NCBI GenBank assembly: GCA_051954695.1
Contig: JBQCHL010000009.1
Location: 124,001 to 188,000 of the forward strand
Direction: 5' to 3'
Source: Terrimonas_A sp051954695
Lineage (GTDB): Bacteria; Bacteroidota; Bacteroidia; Chitinophagales; Chitinophagaceae
DNA: 64,000 bases
Shown here one piece after another: positions 16,501 through 25,308 of this stretch. Position numbers and translations under genes: made by a program. The notes under the pieces are model-generated. The model saw only the letters and a program-made list of their open reading frames with translations, made no database searches and had not been told where the DNA came from. Numbering within the stretch: the stretch's first letter is position 1; each line of letters begins with the position of its first letter.

Positions 16501-17934
16501 CTAAGGCTTATCCCACCAAACTCTTCCATTCAAATCATTCGTTCCTCCTAATCTCTGAACAGCTTCATTAAAGTTTGCTGTATTTATCAGCGCTTCATTA
16601 GCCTGGTATGCTTCTCTCCTGGGGATAGGTTTATTGTTATTATCAGGTGCAGGTGTTAACACCGGATAACCCGTACGCCTCCATTCTGCCCACGCTTCGT
16701 AACCATTCAGAAAAAGATGCACCCAGCGTTGATAGCCTATCTGCCGCAGAGCTGTTGCTGGTGCATATGCTACTTCAGCACTGGCCATCATAGCAGCCAG
16801 GCCCGTTGTATTGTTGTTATTCCATTGTCGAACCGACTGTTCAATTGCCATGTCATAATTTAATTTTGCTTCTGCATCTCCCCCAGGGATCCAGGCAAGA
16901 GAAGGCGAAGCAGCCTCAGCTTTGGCAAATAGTATCTGCGCATAAGTGAGCAGGAAATTAGGTGAGTCCTGCTTGCGCACATTGCTGCCAAGATACGATA
17001 CACTGCCTGCCGGTACTGTTTGGGGAGCCTGCAAACCATAAGGCATGCCGACATAATCATTGCTTTCATTGGGGTCAGCAAAAACAGGCAGCCGTACATC
17101 ATTATACGGTTTCATATAATCCACCAGCGGCTTGCTTACGCAATACCATCTGCGTGATAATGTAACGAATACACTGTACCAGTAATTTTCATTCGCGGCT
17201 TCAGCAATATGCTTATACACGAAATTATCTGCATTGGAAGTGAATACTCCGGCGGTCAACGCATCATTGAATTCTGTTTTTCCTTTATCCGGGTCAATTT
17301 TGGAAAGCCTGAGCGCCATCAGCAGACGAATGCTGTTAGCCAGTTTCTTCCAGTTGTTCATATCGCCGGAAGGATAAATCAAATCGCCCTGTACTTTAAG
17401 GCCGGCATCGATCATTGCAGCAGCCTCTTTGAGCTCCGTGAACAGTGAATAATAAATATCCTTTTGAAGATCATATTTTGGAGTAAGGTTCTCCACTCCC
17501 TCCAATGCTTCTGAATATGGCAGATCACCCCATCGATCGGTAATATACCACATAAAATAGGCTTTTAATATCCGGGCAACCGCTATCTGGTTGTTCTGCG
17601 ATCCTTCTGTAGGATTGAACGAAGTTGCCTTGATGACCTGTTGCAGATTCATCATAGGATCTGCATACCAGCCGGAGAAATTAAAGTTGATAGTATTATA
17701 CCGTTGTGCGTCTGAATATTCCTTTTCAGACAGATGCTGCACATACAATTCGCCATAAGGAGTTTCGACAGTACCTGCCAACTGGCGCATGGCGTATTGC
17801 AACAGTTGCTTATTGGTAACTGTATTGGGACGGTCGTTCCTTTCGTTGATCGCTCCGAATTTGGTGCAGCTGCAGAGCATGGCCAGCAAGCTGCCAAACA
17901 ATATATAGTTTAACTTCTTCATGGTTTTCAGCAT
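16501..17934 (-). CDS. SusD/RagB-family nutrient-binding lipoprotein
   Basis: Outer-membrane surface lipoprotein that caps a SusC-type transporter. The 477-residue product has a lipoprotein signal ending in the lipobox LCSC (Cys about 23) and the SusD-like body with conserved pieces such as ILKAYFMWYITDRWGDLPYS and ILFAKAEA. The ATG at 17934 overlaps the susC stop (TAATG), suggesting translational coupling; an internal ATG at 17922 gives a more standard signal peptide (MKKLNYILFG). Substrate cannot be read from sequence, and no enzyme gene is next to it. Confidence 0.93.
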   Translation of the reverse strand: MLKTMKKLNYILFGSLLAMLCSCTKFGAINERNDRPNTVTNKQLLQYAMRQLAGTVETPYGELYVQHLSEKEYSDAQRYNTINFNFSGWYADPMMNLQQVIKATSFNPTEGSQNNQIAVARILKAYFMWYITDRWGDLPYSEALEGVENLTPKYDLQKDIYYSLFTELKEAAAMIDAGLKVQGDLIYPSGDMNNWKKLANSIRLLMALRLSKIDPDKGKTEFNDALTAGVFTSNADNFVYKHIAEAANENYWYSVFVTLSRRWYCVSKPLVDYMKPYNDVRLPVFADPNESNDYVGMPYGLQAPQTVPAGSVSYLGSNVRKQDSPNFLLTYAQILFAKAEAASPSLAWIPGGDAEAKLNYDMAIEQSVRQWNNNNTTGLAAMMASAEVAYAPATALRQIGYQRWVHLFLNGYEAWAEWRRTGYPVLTPAPDNNNKPIPRREAYQANEALINTANFNEAVQRLGGTNDLNGRVWWDKP

Positions 17935-20900
17935 TAGAATTTAATATTAAGGTTACAGCCAATAGAGCGCACTGTTTGCAATTGTCCTTTTTCCAGCCAA
18001 CTCAAAGAACCACCAGCAGACAATTCGGAAGGATCCAGTCCTTTCGGTGCTTTCTGCCATATCATCCAGGGATTCCTGGCAAATACTGAGAAATTGATAC
18101 TGCTGATCTTCAGTTTGCTCTTATTAATGGAAAATGTATAACCCAGTTTCACTTCACGCAGTTTGATATAAGATGCGTCAAATGCCCATTCTTCGTACAC
18201 ATGGGTACCAAGCGTGCTGCGATAGTAGGTCTTTCCGTCCACATAGGTATTTACTTCATCCCCGCTTGCTGCAGAGATGCCGCTAACCCAAACACCGCCA
18301 CCATCTGCGACAGGGTCCCTTACATTCTTGCCATTCCCATTCGTTGCTGCTGTCTCTTCAGCTTGTCCTGATTTTATTGCCAGCATTTTTGTCCAACTAA
18401 AGAACATGCCTCCTTTCTGAAAATCAACCAAAGCTGAAAGATCAAATCGGCCCAATTTAAATGTATTGACCCAGCCGCCAGTGAGATCGGGAACAATATT
18501 GCCAAACTCATGATTGTCTTCATACAGTGGCATATTGTTGGTACCCAGTAAAATCTTATTGGTCTTGGGATCCCTGCGATAGCCGCGGCCTATCAATGTA
18601 CCATAAGCCTTGCCTACTTCTGCATTCACATATACTGATACACCGGAATAAGTATTACTGGAAAGTATCCTGTTCTTAATATCATACTCAGGGATCAGCT
18701 CTATCACTTTACTTTTATTACCTGCAAAGTTGACTTGCGTATTCCAGGTAAACTTGCTGTTCCTTACCGGTGTTCCGTTTACACTCAGTTCAAATCCTTT
18801 GTTCTCGATATTCCCTGCATTTACTACAGTACCTGTGTAACCAGTACTTCCTGACACATCCAGTGTGATGGCCTGATTCTTATTATTCTGTTTGTAGAAA
18901 GTAAGATCAAATCCTACACGGTTGTCAAGAAACTGCATAGACAAACCAGCTTCAAAAGCATCAGCAAAAGATGGTTTAAGATTAGGATTGTTCAATGTAT
19001 TCGGCAGATAAGCAGATGTGATAGAACCGTTGATCGCGATAGCATAAGGGTTTGAGGTGAGCTGTGTGCCGATATCGGAGCCAGCCCTTGCAAGGCTCAA
19101 ACGAAGTTTTCCAAAATTCAATGGCTTCCAGTGAAGCAGTTCACTAAAGATAAAGCTGCTGGAAACAGAAGGATAAGTATAACCATTATTATTCTGTGGC
19201 AAAGTGGAAGAATAATCCTGCCGGATGCTTGCCTCCAGGAATAAGAAATCCTTATAGCCAACAGTAGCTGTAGAGAACCAACTGAATATTCTTTTCCTGT
19301 CGAGATAGTTATTTACAACAGGACGGTCAACAGAACCTTCTATATTAAAGAAATTAGGGGTTAGCAGTCCGCCTACTGTTGCCTGATACAGGTAATCGTA
19401 GCGGCGGTGATACAGATTGGTGCCCGCAATTGCGGTTAATGAAAAATCCTTAAAAGTCTCATCATACTGCGCAAGGAATTCATAGTTCATTTCCTTGTTC
19501 TCATACTTGCCTGTTGAAAAAGAGTTCACATCGAATCCACCGATACCTTTTCTTGTTTCTATATTCTGGATATAAATATCAGACCGCACTGTACCGCTTA
19601 GTTTCAATTGGTGGATAGGTGAATAGCTCAGTGAAACATTTCCAAAATAGCGGTCCCGGTTATCATTGTTAGGGTTTTCATATACGTTGAAATAAGGATT
19701 GTTCCAGTCGCTGGGCTTATTATTCAGGAAACTGAGTGAGGCAACAGTGGCATTGGTGGGATTGCTGCCATTCCACTGAAGGAACCGTCCATCAGCATAT
19801 TTATAATTCTTCAGCACATTCATATCGAGCGAACGCTGGAACCATTGAAGGAAATACCGGGAACTGGAATGCGTATAACCCTGATCCGGCCTTTGCGCTT
19901 TATTGTTCCCATAATTGATGCTCGCTGAAGCAGTGATCTTATCAGTTATTTTGAGAGAAGTGTTCAAAGAAATATTATTTCTCTTCAACCAGGTATTGGG
20001 TTCAATACCTTTTATATCTGTGTTGTTGTAGGAAAGGCGGAAAGTAGCATTTTGTGATCCACCAGATACAGATATATTATTGTTGAACGTATGACCGGCT
20101 ACAAAATAGTCCTTGATATTGTTCGGCTGAGGCACAAAAGGCTGCAGTTGTCCGAAGTAAGGATCAAGTGGATACCAGCTGTTGCGATGCCTTACCATCT
20201 GGCCATCCATTTTAGGGCCCCAGCTTTCGTCTGCATTGGATACATAAGGAGTAGGAGTGCCGTCTATAGTAACAGTTGAAAAGGTTTGACTGGTACCGCC
20301 TCCATATACATCCTGTAAAGGCATGAAATTCGTAGCCTGATCAACTGAAAAAGCAGAAGAAAATTCTACCTGCGCTTTCTGACTGGATTTTCCTTTTTTA
20401 GTAGTAATCATCAATACCCCAAACTGGCCACGTATACCATACAATGCCGTAGCTGCAGGGCCTTTCAACACGTTCACGGATTCTATATCATCCGGGTTAA
20501 TATCCTGTGCAGCATTCCCAAAATCGGGACCGTCAGTACCAGCAAAGTTGGCGTTGGATATTGGAGTACCATCTACAACAACCAATGGTTGATCAGCCCC
20601 TGAAATGGAATTGTAGCCGCGAATCTTGATCTTTTGCGTACCTCCCATACTGGCACCCGATGAGCCGATCACCTGAACTCCGGCGATCTTACCGGCTAAA
20701 GCACCCATTACATTTTGTTCTTTGGAGAAAGTGAGATTATCACCTTTTACCTGTTGGGTAGCATACCCCAGTGATCTTTGCTTTTTCGAAATACCCAATG
20801 CAGTTACCACCACTTCAGATAAAGTACCTGATTCCTGCAACTGGATACTGTAGGTCGCTGATGTACCGATTGATACTTCCTGTGCAATAAAACCGGCAGA

Positions 20901-21128
20901 AGAAATGATCAATACCGGGTTATTCCCGGTAACATTGATCGTAAATGATCCATTGTCATTCGCTGTAGTAGCATTGCTGGTACCTTTTTGTTGAACAGTT
21001 GCTAACGGAACAGCTTCGCCCTTACTGTTCGTTACTGTTCCAGATACCTGGCGTGATTGGCCGAATATGCTAAAAGGAAGCATAAACATGAAAGCCATCA
21101 CGCAAAATAATTGGGTGACACTTCTCAT
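17934..21128 (-). CDS. SusC/RagA-family TonB-linked outer membrane transporter
   Basis: A 1064-residue TonB-dependent importer that works with the adjacent SusD-like lipoprotein. Order: signal peptide (ending near IFGQ), a carboxypeptidase-regulatory-like domain (about 25-105, VSGTVTNSKGEAVPLATV), the plug with the SusC hallmark QPLVVVDGTPI and the LYGIRGQFGVLMITTKKGK segment, then the 22-strand barrel ending in a terminal Phe (NIKF). Complete. It is the first gene of the pair. No glycosidase, peptidase or anti-sigma/sigma pair flanks it, so substrate and control are open. Confidence 0.95.
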   Translation of the reverse strand: MRSVTQLFCVMAFMFMLPFSIFGQSRQVSGTVTNSKGEAVPLATVQQKGTSNATTANDNGSFTINVTGNNPVLIISSAGFIAQEVSIGTSATYSIQLQESGTLSEVVVTALGISKKQRSLGYATQQVKGDNLTFSKEQNVMGALAGKIAGVQVIGSSGASMGGTQKIKIRGYNSISGADQPLVVVDGTPISNANFAGTDGPDFGNAAQDINPDDIESVNVLKGPAATALYGIRGQFGVLMITTKKGKSSQKAQVEFSSAFSVDQATNFMPLQDVYGGGTSQTFSTVTIDGTPTPYVSNADESWGPKMDGQMVRHRNSWYPLDPYFGQLQPFVPQPNNIKDYFVAGHTFNNNISVSGGSQNATFRLSYNNTDIKGIEPNTWLKRNNISLNTSLKITDKITASASINYGNNKAQRPDQGYTHSSSRYFLQWFQRSLDMNVLKNYKYADGRFLQWNGSNPTNATVASLSFLNNKPSDWNNPYFNVYENPNNDNRDRYFGNVSLSYSPIHQLKLSGTVRSDIYIQNIETRKGIGGFDVNSFSTGKYENKEMNYEFLAQYDETFKDFSLTAIAGTNLYHRRYDYLYQATVGGLLTPNFFNIEGSVDRPVVNNYLDRKRIFSWFSTATVGYKDFLFLEASIRQDYSSTLPQNNNGYTYPSVSSSFIFSELLHWKPLNFGKLRLSLARAGSDIGTQLTSNPYAIAINGSITSAYLPNTLNNPNLKPSFADAFEAGLSMQFLDNRVGFDLTFYKQNNKNQAITLDVSGSTGYTGTVVNAGNIENKGFELSVNGTPVRNSKFTWNTQVNFAGNKSKVIELIPEYDIKNRILSSNTYSGVSVYVNAEVGKAYGTLIGRGYRRDPKTNKILLGTNNMPLYEDNHEFGNIVPDLTGGWVNTFKLGRFDLSALVDFQKGGMFFSWTKMLAIKSGQAEETAATNGNGKNVRDPVADGGGVWVSGISAASGDEVNTYVDGKTYYRSTLGTHVYEEWAFDASYIKLREVKLGYTFSINKSKLKISSINFSVFARNPWMIWQKAPKGLDPSELSAGGSLSWLEKGQLQTVRSIGCNLNIKF

Positions 21129-21296
21129 AACAGTTGAATTTTAGTTTAGCAGTTTAGTAAAACAAGATGTTATTTACTATCAAAAATTATGCTTAAAACC
21201 TGCGGGTTTCTGCAAAAGAAAAATAGAAAACGGATTAAAAAAATATGGCGCTTGCAGAATGCAGCAGTATGGTCAGGATTTAATCCGCATAACCCG

Positions 21297-21304
21297 TAAC
21301 TTTG
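21297..21304 (+). promoter_or_regulatory. -7 promoter element for sodA
   Basis: TAACTTTG matches TAnnTTTG perfectly and lies 54 bases ahead of the sodA start codon. No -33 match at standard spacing is obvious. Confidence 0.45.
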
Positions 21305-21357
21305 GTATCAGTTTAACTGGCATAGCTAGTTTAGAATAACCAAATAAAAAATATACT

Positions 21358-21963
21358 ATGGCATTCACTTTACCTGCGCTCCCTTATGCTCCTGATGCAT
21401 TGGAGCCGCATATCGACAAACAGACCATGGAAATACACCATGGCAAACACCACCAAGCTTACGTTGATAACCTCAATAAAGCAATCGCCGGAACTGAGCA
21501 TGAAAAAAAATCACTGGAAGAACTCGTTGCCAATGCTGGTAAAATATCACCTGCTGTAAGGAATAATGGCGGCGGCCACTGGAATCACAGTTTCTTCTGG
21601 GAATTGCTTTCTGCAAATGGTGGCAAGCCTTCTGGAAAGCTTGCTGATGCGATCAATTCAACTTTTGGTTCACTGGAAGCATTGCAGGAGAAAATCAGCA
21701 CTGCGGGCGCTACCCGTTTCGGCTCTGGCTGGGCATGGCTGATCGTAAAGGATGGCAAGCTTGAAGTAACTTCCACTCCTAACCAGGACAACCCACTGAT
21801 GGATGTAGCTGAAGTAAAAGGCACACCGATCCTGGGTATTGATGTTTGGGAACACGCTTACTACCTGAAATATCAAAACAAACGCCCCGACTACCTGAAA
21901 GCAATATGGAATGTGATCAACTGGGAAAAGGTAGCAGCAAACTATGCAGCAGCAGTGAAGTAG
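21358..21963 (+). CDS. sodA: Superoxide dismutase, Mn-type (Fe/Mn family)
   Basis: Cytoplasmic dismutation of superoxide. The 201-residue protein has the four metal ligands His27, His77, Asp162 and His166 (in GGHWNHS and DVWEHAYYLKY). The second-sphere Gln is in NQDNPLM (Gln143) with Gly at the alternative position in the NNGGGHWNHS motif, which is the manganese-type arrangement; cambialistic use of iron is common in Bacteroidota and cannot be excluded. Has its own -7 element and is followed by the GCAAAG-type palindrome. Confidence 0.94.
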   Translation: MAFTLPALPYAPDALEPHIDKQTMEIHHGKHHQAYVDNLNKAIAGTEHEKKSLEELVANAGKISPAVRNNGGGHWNHSFFWELLSANGGKPSGKLADAINSTFGSLEALQEKISTAGATRFGSGWAWLIVKDGKLEVTSTPNQDNPLMDVAEVKGTPILGIDVWEHAYYLKYQNKRPDYLKAIWNVINWEKVAANYAAAVK

Positions 21964-21992
21964 AATTTAAATCTTCCTGCAAAAAAGTATCG

Positions 21993-22069
21993 TATCGCAA
22001 AGTGCGCAACGTGAACGCGGGATCGCAACGTTGCGCACTTTGCGTTTTTTCTTTGCGCACTTTGCGATA
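21993..22069. repeat. GCAAAG-family palindromic repeat (copy D)
   Basis: CGCAAAGTGCGCAACGT (21996-22012) is perfectly complementary to 22028-22044, and a second right-hand copy at 22055-22069 is complementary to 21993-22007, so the left arm can pair with either. It lies between the convergent sodA and yidD genes. A related copy is at 49801-49860. Confidence 0.88.
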
Positions 22070-22099
22070 TTTGAATTAACCTCCGCCTCCTTTTAAAAA

Positions 22100-22330
22100 T
22101 CACGGCACCGGATCATATCCGCTACCTCCCCACGGATGACACTTTGAAATTCTTTTTATCGCCAGCCATAAGCCTTTGAATACGCCATGCTTTTTCAATG
22201 CTTCCGCAGCATAATGCGAACAGGTAGGTGTATACCTGCACTTGGGACCGATCCATGGAGAAATGATCAACTGGTAAATTTTTATCAGCAGCAAAAAAGG
22301 CAGTGCTAATATGCGAAGGATTAGTTTCAC
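22100..22330 (-). CDS. yidD: Membrane protein insertion efficiency factor YidD
   Basis: A 76-residue, membrane-associated helper of YidC-dependent insertion. It has the amphipathic N-terminus, the diagnostic YQLIISPWIGPKCRYTPTCS with both Cys residues, SHYAAEALKKHG, and the C-terminal CHPWGGSGYDPVP. Length is typical. It overlaps the rnpA end by four bases, the standard arrangement downstream of rpmH. Confidence 0.95.
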   Translation of the reverse strand: MKLILRILALPFLLLIKIYQLIISPWIGPKCRYTPTCSHYAAEALKKHGVFKGLWLAIKRISKCHPWGGSGYDPVP

Positions 22331-22722
22331 TTTATTTTCCCGGCCAGTTTTTGAATGATCCCCGTTGTTGCAGCAAACACTTCTGCATATAAAGGAAGCT
22401 CTTTACCGGTATAGATAAAAAAAACATCCAGTTGCCTGTTTTGTTCTTCCAGCTCTTGCAACAATCCCTGTTTCTGCAGGCGCCATGCTTCACGGCCCAG
22501 GCGCTTGATACGGTTCCGGTCAACTGCCTTCTTAAAGAAACGCGAGCTGGCGCCCACGCCAAACTGCAGGGGAGAACCGGTAGTTTCTTTCAATTCCCTT
22601 TTCTTAATAGCATAAAACACACGGAATGGCGGAGCGGCAAACCGCTGTCCCTGCTGAAACAGGAATTCGATCTGCTTACGGCTTTTCAACCTTTCATTGT
22701 TGCCAAGTGTGTTTTGAGGCAT
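22327..22722 (-). CDS. rnpA: Ribonuclease P protein component
   Basis: Protein subunit of RNase P, which matures tRNA 5' ends. The 131-residue basic protein has the N-terminal NERLKSRKQIEFLFQQG and the RNR signature AVDRNRIKRLGREAWR (about 69-84). Located between rpmH and yidD as in most bacteria, but a terminator hairpin lies between rpmH and this gene, so its expression may depend on read-through or another promoter. Confidence 0.94.
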   Translation of the reverse strand: MPQNTLGNNERLKSRKQIEFLFQQGQRFAAPPFRVFYAIKKRELKETTGSPLQFGVGASSRFFKKAVDRNRIKRLGREAWRLQKQGLLQELEEQNRQLDVFFIYTGKELPLYAEVFAATTGIIQKLAGKIK

Positions 22723-22735
22723 ACGCGATAATACC

Positions 22736-22765
22736 AGATAAAAAAATAGCTCCCAACCGGGAGCT
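22736..22765 (-). terminator. Rho-independent terminator between rpmH and rnpA
   Basis: Minus strand: TAGCTCCC, a four-base loop, GGGAGCTA, then a run of seven T. Perfect 8-bp stem (22746-22753 with 22758-22765). It should reduce read-through from rpmH into rnpA-yidD. Confidence 0.8.
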
Positions 22766-22802
22766 ATACAAATATCATTTAACCCGGTTACCCGGCTGAA
22801 GT

Positions 22803-22958
22803 TTATTTTAATTTCCTTTCGTCAGAAACAGTCAGTTTCTTACGGCCTTTAGCACGACGGCTTGCCAGCACCTTGCGGCCATTGGCAGTTTGCATACGTT
22901 TACGGAAACCGTGAACGGTTTTACGACGGCGACGATGAGGTTGAAATGTACGTTTCAT
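22803..22958 (-). CDS. rpmH: 50S ribosomal protein L34
   Basis: A 51-residue, very basic ribosomal protein too short for usual ORF cutoffs. It reads MKRTFQPHRRRRKTVHGFRK, then RMQTANGRKVLASRRAKGRK, the universal L34 pattern, with a slightly longer acidic-basic tail (LTVSDERKLK) typical of Bacteroidota. The start is the ATG at 22958 and the stop is TAA at 22803. It is followed by a terminator and then rnpA and yidD. Confidence 0.96.
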   Translation of the reverse strand: MKRTFQPHRRRRKTVHGFRKRMQTANGRKVLASRRAKGRKKLTVSDERKLK

Positions 22959-23118
22959 AATCTTTTACTTTTCTTTGCCAACCGTAGCCTTACCGCCTCC
23001 GTATTACTACGGCGGCCAATGGCTTCGGCAGACCTTTTTTGAAATATGGCCCGGGAGAACGGACCTGGTTTCATTTCGCACCTGCGGATCACCACACCCG
23101 CTGGCCGTGAAAGGACGG

Positions 23119-23126
23119 CAAAGGTA
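23119..23126 (-). promoter_or_regulatory. -7 promoter element for rpmH
   Basis: The minus strand reads TACCTTTG followed by GC, a perfect TAnnTTTG match, about 160 bases before the rpmH start. If used, the transcript has a leader of roughly 150 bases that contains a CCGCC/GGCGG-rich hairpin near 23000-23020. Confidence 0.45.
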
Positions 23127-23190
23127 GGGCAAGATGGGGATATTTGGAGGAAAAAATGGATAATTCTTGATCCGGAAGCCTGAAATGATC

Positions 23191-24027
23191 TTAGAGATTG
23201 GCGTCCAGGTCCATATGCTTTGACTTCACCGGCTCGCCAAAGAAAATGGTCGCATGATTATCAAAATCCTCAGGAGCATCTGTAGTGTAAAAAAAACGTT
23301 GTCCATTCTTGCTGCAAAGGTTTTCTATTTCCGGGTGGCGATGCAGGTAATCAGCCAGGCTGCTGGCTACGATCTCGCCCTGCGATACGAGTTTTACACC
23401 CACCGGCAGGTATTCAGCTATCTTGTCTTTCAGTAAAGGGTAGTGTGTGCAGGCCAGCAGCATGGTGTCAATATCCTTTCCTTTTTCAAATATCTCCCTG
23501 AGGTTTTTCTTAACGAAAAAATCTGCCCCATGGCCCAGATGTTCATTATTTTCCACCAGGGGCACCCACATAGGGCAGGCCTGCTGGTAAACCCTTAATT
23601 GCGGGAAAAATTTGGCGATCTCCACCGGGTAGGAATTGGAGGCCACTGTACCATTGGTGGCAAGTATGCCGATGCTCTGCGTTTCTGAGAACTGGCCAAT
23701 GATCTCCGTGGTAGGCCGTATTACGCCCAGCACTCTTTTATTGGGAGCGATCCTTGGCAGATCATTCTGCTGGATGGTGCGCAATGCTTTTGCAGAAGCC
23801 GTGTTGCAGGCAAGTATCACCAATGAGCAACCCTGTTCAAAAAACCACTCCACGCATTGCAGTGTGTAATGATACACTGTATCGAAAGAGCGGTTGCCAT
23901 AAGGCGCTCTTGCATTATCACCGAGATAGAGATAATCATACTCCGGCAACTGGCGAACTATCTCCCTTAAAACCGTGAGGCCGCCATAGCCCGAATCAAA
24001 TACACCAATGGGGTTTGCTTTCTGCAT
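23191..24027 (-). CDS. murI: Glutamate racemase
   Basis: Makes D-glutamate for peptidoglycan. The 278-residue protein has IGVFDSGYGGLTVLREI (catalytic acid region and glycine loop), the first catalytic Cys in ILACNTASA (about residue 75), the second in LLACTHYPLL (about 186), and GVIRPT. I place the start at the ATG at 24027: a longer frame reaches 24048 but that would include the terminator hairpin of the upstream ompH gene. It closes the bamA-ompH-ompH-murI cluster. Confidence 0.93.
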   Translation of the reverse strand: MQKANPIGVFDSGYGGLTVLREIVRQLPEYDYLYLGDNARAPYGNRSFDTVYHYTLQCVEWFFEQGCSLVILACNTASAKALRTIQQNDLPRIAPNKRVLGVIRPTTEIIGQFSETQSIGILATNGTVASNSYPVEIAKFFPQLRVYQQACPMWVPLVENNEHLGHGADFFVKKNLREIFEKGKDIDTMLLACTHYPLLKDKIAEYLPVGVKLVSQGEIVASSLADYLHRHPEIENLCSKNGQRFFYTTDAPEDFDNHATIFFGEPVKSKHMDLDANL

Positions 24028-24032
24028 ATATA

Positions 24033-24069
24033 CAAAAATAAGCCCCATCCCGCATGAGCGGATGGGGCT
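24033..24069 (-). terminator. Rho-independent terminator after ompH
   Basis: AGCCCCATCC (24041-24050) and GGATGGGGCT (24060-24069) form a perfect 10-bp stem; on the minus strand the stem is followed by TATTTTTG. It lies between the second ompH gene and murI and supports the shorter murI start. Confidence 0.8.
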
Positions 24070-24091
24070 GTAATAGTTTATTCGAAACCGC

Positions 24092-24655
24092 TTAGCGGAT
24101 CCCGCCGCCTACCGGGGGTTTATAACCGGGGAGTAATTGCGGAGGCACTGTTATATTCAACTTTTTAGCTACCGCCTGCAACAGGTTATCTGCTTCAGGA
24201 GCTACCAGTAATGTTTCGCGTGACAATACATGTGTATAGCCTTTTTCTTTTGCTACCGCATTGATCGCATCATTGATCCTTTTCATTACAGGAGCCAGCA
24301 ACTGATTTTGCTTATTCTGGTAAGCTTGCTGAGCAAGTTCCTGCCAGCTTTGCAAAGTTTGTGTCAGTTGGAAAAGGTCTTTCTGGTACTGCTCTTTTAC
24401 TGCAGGAGCCAGAGGATGCGCTACAGTATCACGCAGGATGCTGTCTTTGTGCTGGTAGTTCTGCAACAGAGAAGTATATTCCCTGCCAATGGTATCTGCT
24501 TGATAGATACGCATCACCGAATCAATTTTTGCTACTTCAGGCATCAGATACAACACCGTTTCAGCATCTATATAGCCGATTTTTGTTTGCGCCTGGGAAA
24601 CATTGGTTACCAACACCAAGCAAACCGCCGCTACTAATACTTTCAATTTTTTCAT
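24092..24655 (-). CDS. OmpH/Skp-family periplasmic chaperone (second copy)
   Basis: A 187-residue periplasmic protein of the OmpH/Skp family, which holds unfolded outer membrane proteins on their way to BamA. It has a signal peptide ending near VSQAQ, the family start KIGYIDAETVLYLMPE, a long helical middle with many Gln and Lys residues, and ends in a Pro/Gly-rich tail (PPQLLPGYKPPVGGG) unlike the first copy. It lies 110 bases downstream of the other ompH gene and bamA and is closed by its own terminator. Confidence 0.9.
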   Translation of the reverse strand: MKKLKVLVAAVCLVLVTNVSQAQTKIGYIDAETVLYLMPEVAKIDSVMRIYQADTIGREYTSLLQNYQHKDSILRDTVAHPLAPAVKEQYQKDLFQLTQTLQSWQELAQQAYQNKQNQLLAPVMKRINDAINAVAKEKGYTHVLSRETLLVAPEADNLLQAVAKKLNITVPPQLLPGYKPPVGGGIR

Positions 24656-24765
24656 GGTAGTTTTTTTCTTTGCCCTCTTTTGGAGGTTTTGTCAATTTTT
24701 GTTCTTAACAGATAATATAGAGTGATAAAAAGTTGCTCGTTTTGGTTTTTTTAACAATCCGCTGC

Positions 24766-25281
24766 TTAATTGCGGATCCCCAGTTCCTTCAGCACATCCT
24801 CGCTCTTATCCAGTTTGGGGTCGGCAAATATAATGGTAATTCCTTCACTTTTATCCAGCACAAAATCATATCCACGCTGGGAGGAGATTTTCTGAACTGC
24901 ATTATACACTTTATCCTGCACCGGTTTGATAAGCTCCTGCCTTTTTTTGAACAGGTCTCCTTCAAAGCCAAACCGTTGACGCTGAAGGTCACGCAGTTCT
25001 TTTTCTGTTACAAAAAGCTGATCCTGGCGTTTTCTCTTCAGATCATCGCTCAGCATCACCTGCTCCGCTTCATAATTTTTATATAATTGATCCAGCTTCA
25101 CTTGTCTTGCATCAATATCTTTCTGCCATTCCTGCGCGATATTGTCCAACTGTTCCTGCGCAGCTTTATATTCCGGCATTTTATCAAGTATAAAGCGTGT
25201 ATCGATAATAGCATATTTCTGAGCAAACACGCCCATGCTGCCCATCAGGGCAATCGTTACAAATAAAATAATCTTCTTCAT
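24766..25281 (-). CDS. OmpH/Skp-family periplasmic chaperone (first copy)
   Basis: A 171-residue Skp-like chaperone: signal peptide (ending near GVFAQ), family start KYAIIDTRFILDKMPEYK, then two long helices rich in Gln, Lys and Glu (about 40-115) forming the tentacle-like coiled coil, and the C-terminal return SQRGYDFVLDKS. It directly follows bamA (27 bases), the conserved Bacteroidota arrangement, and is paralogous to the next gene. Confidence 0.92.
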   Translation of the reverse strand: MKKIILFVTIALMGSMGVFAQKYAIIDTRFILDKMPEYKAAQEQLDNIAQEWQKDIDARQVKLDQLYKNYEAEQVMLSDDLKRKRQDQLFVTEKELRDLQRQRFGFEGDLFKKRQELIKPVQDKVYNAVQKISSQRGYDFVLDKSEGITIIFADPKLDKSEDVLKELGIRN

Positions 25282-25308
25282 GGTATGTAAGGTTTTTTGA
25301 ATGGCTAA

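Noticed and set aside
21129..21357. tRNA or small RNA in the sodA/susC gap
   Set aside because: No cloverleaf or conserved RNA structure is visible; only AT-rich promoter-like sequence.
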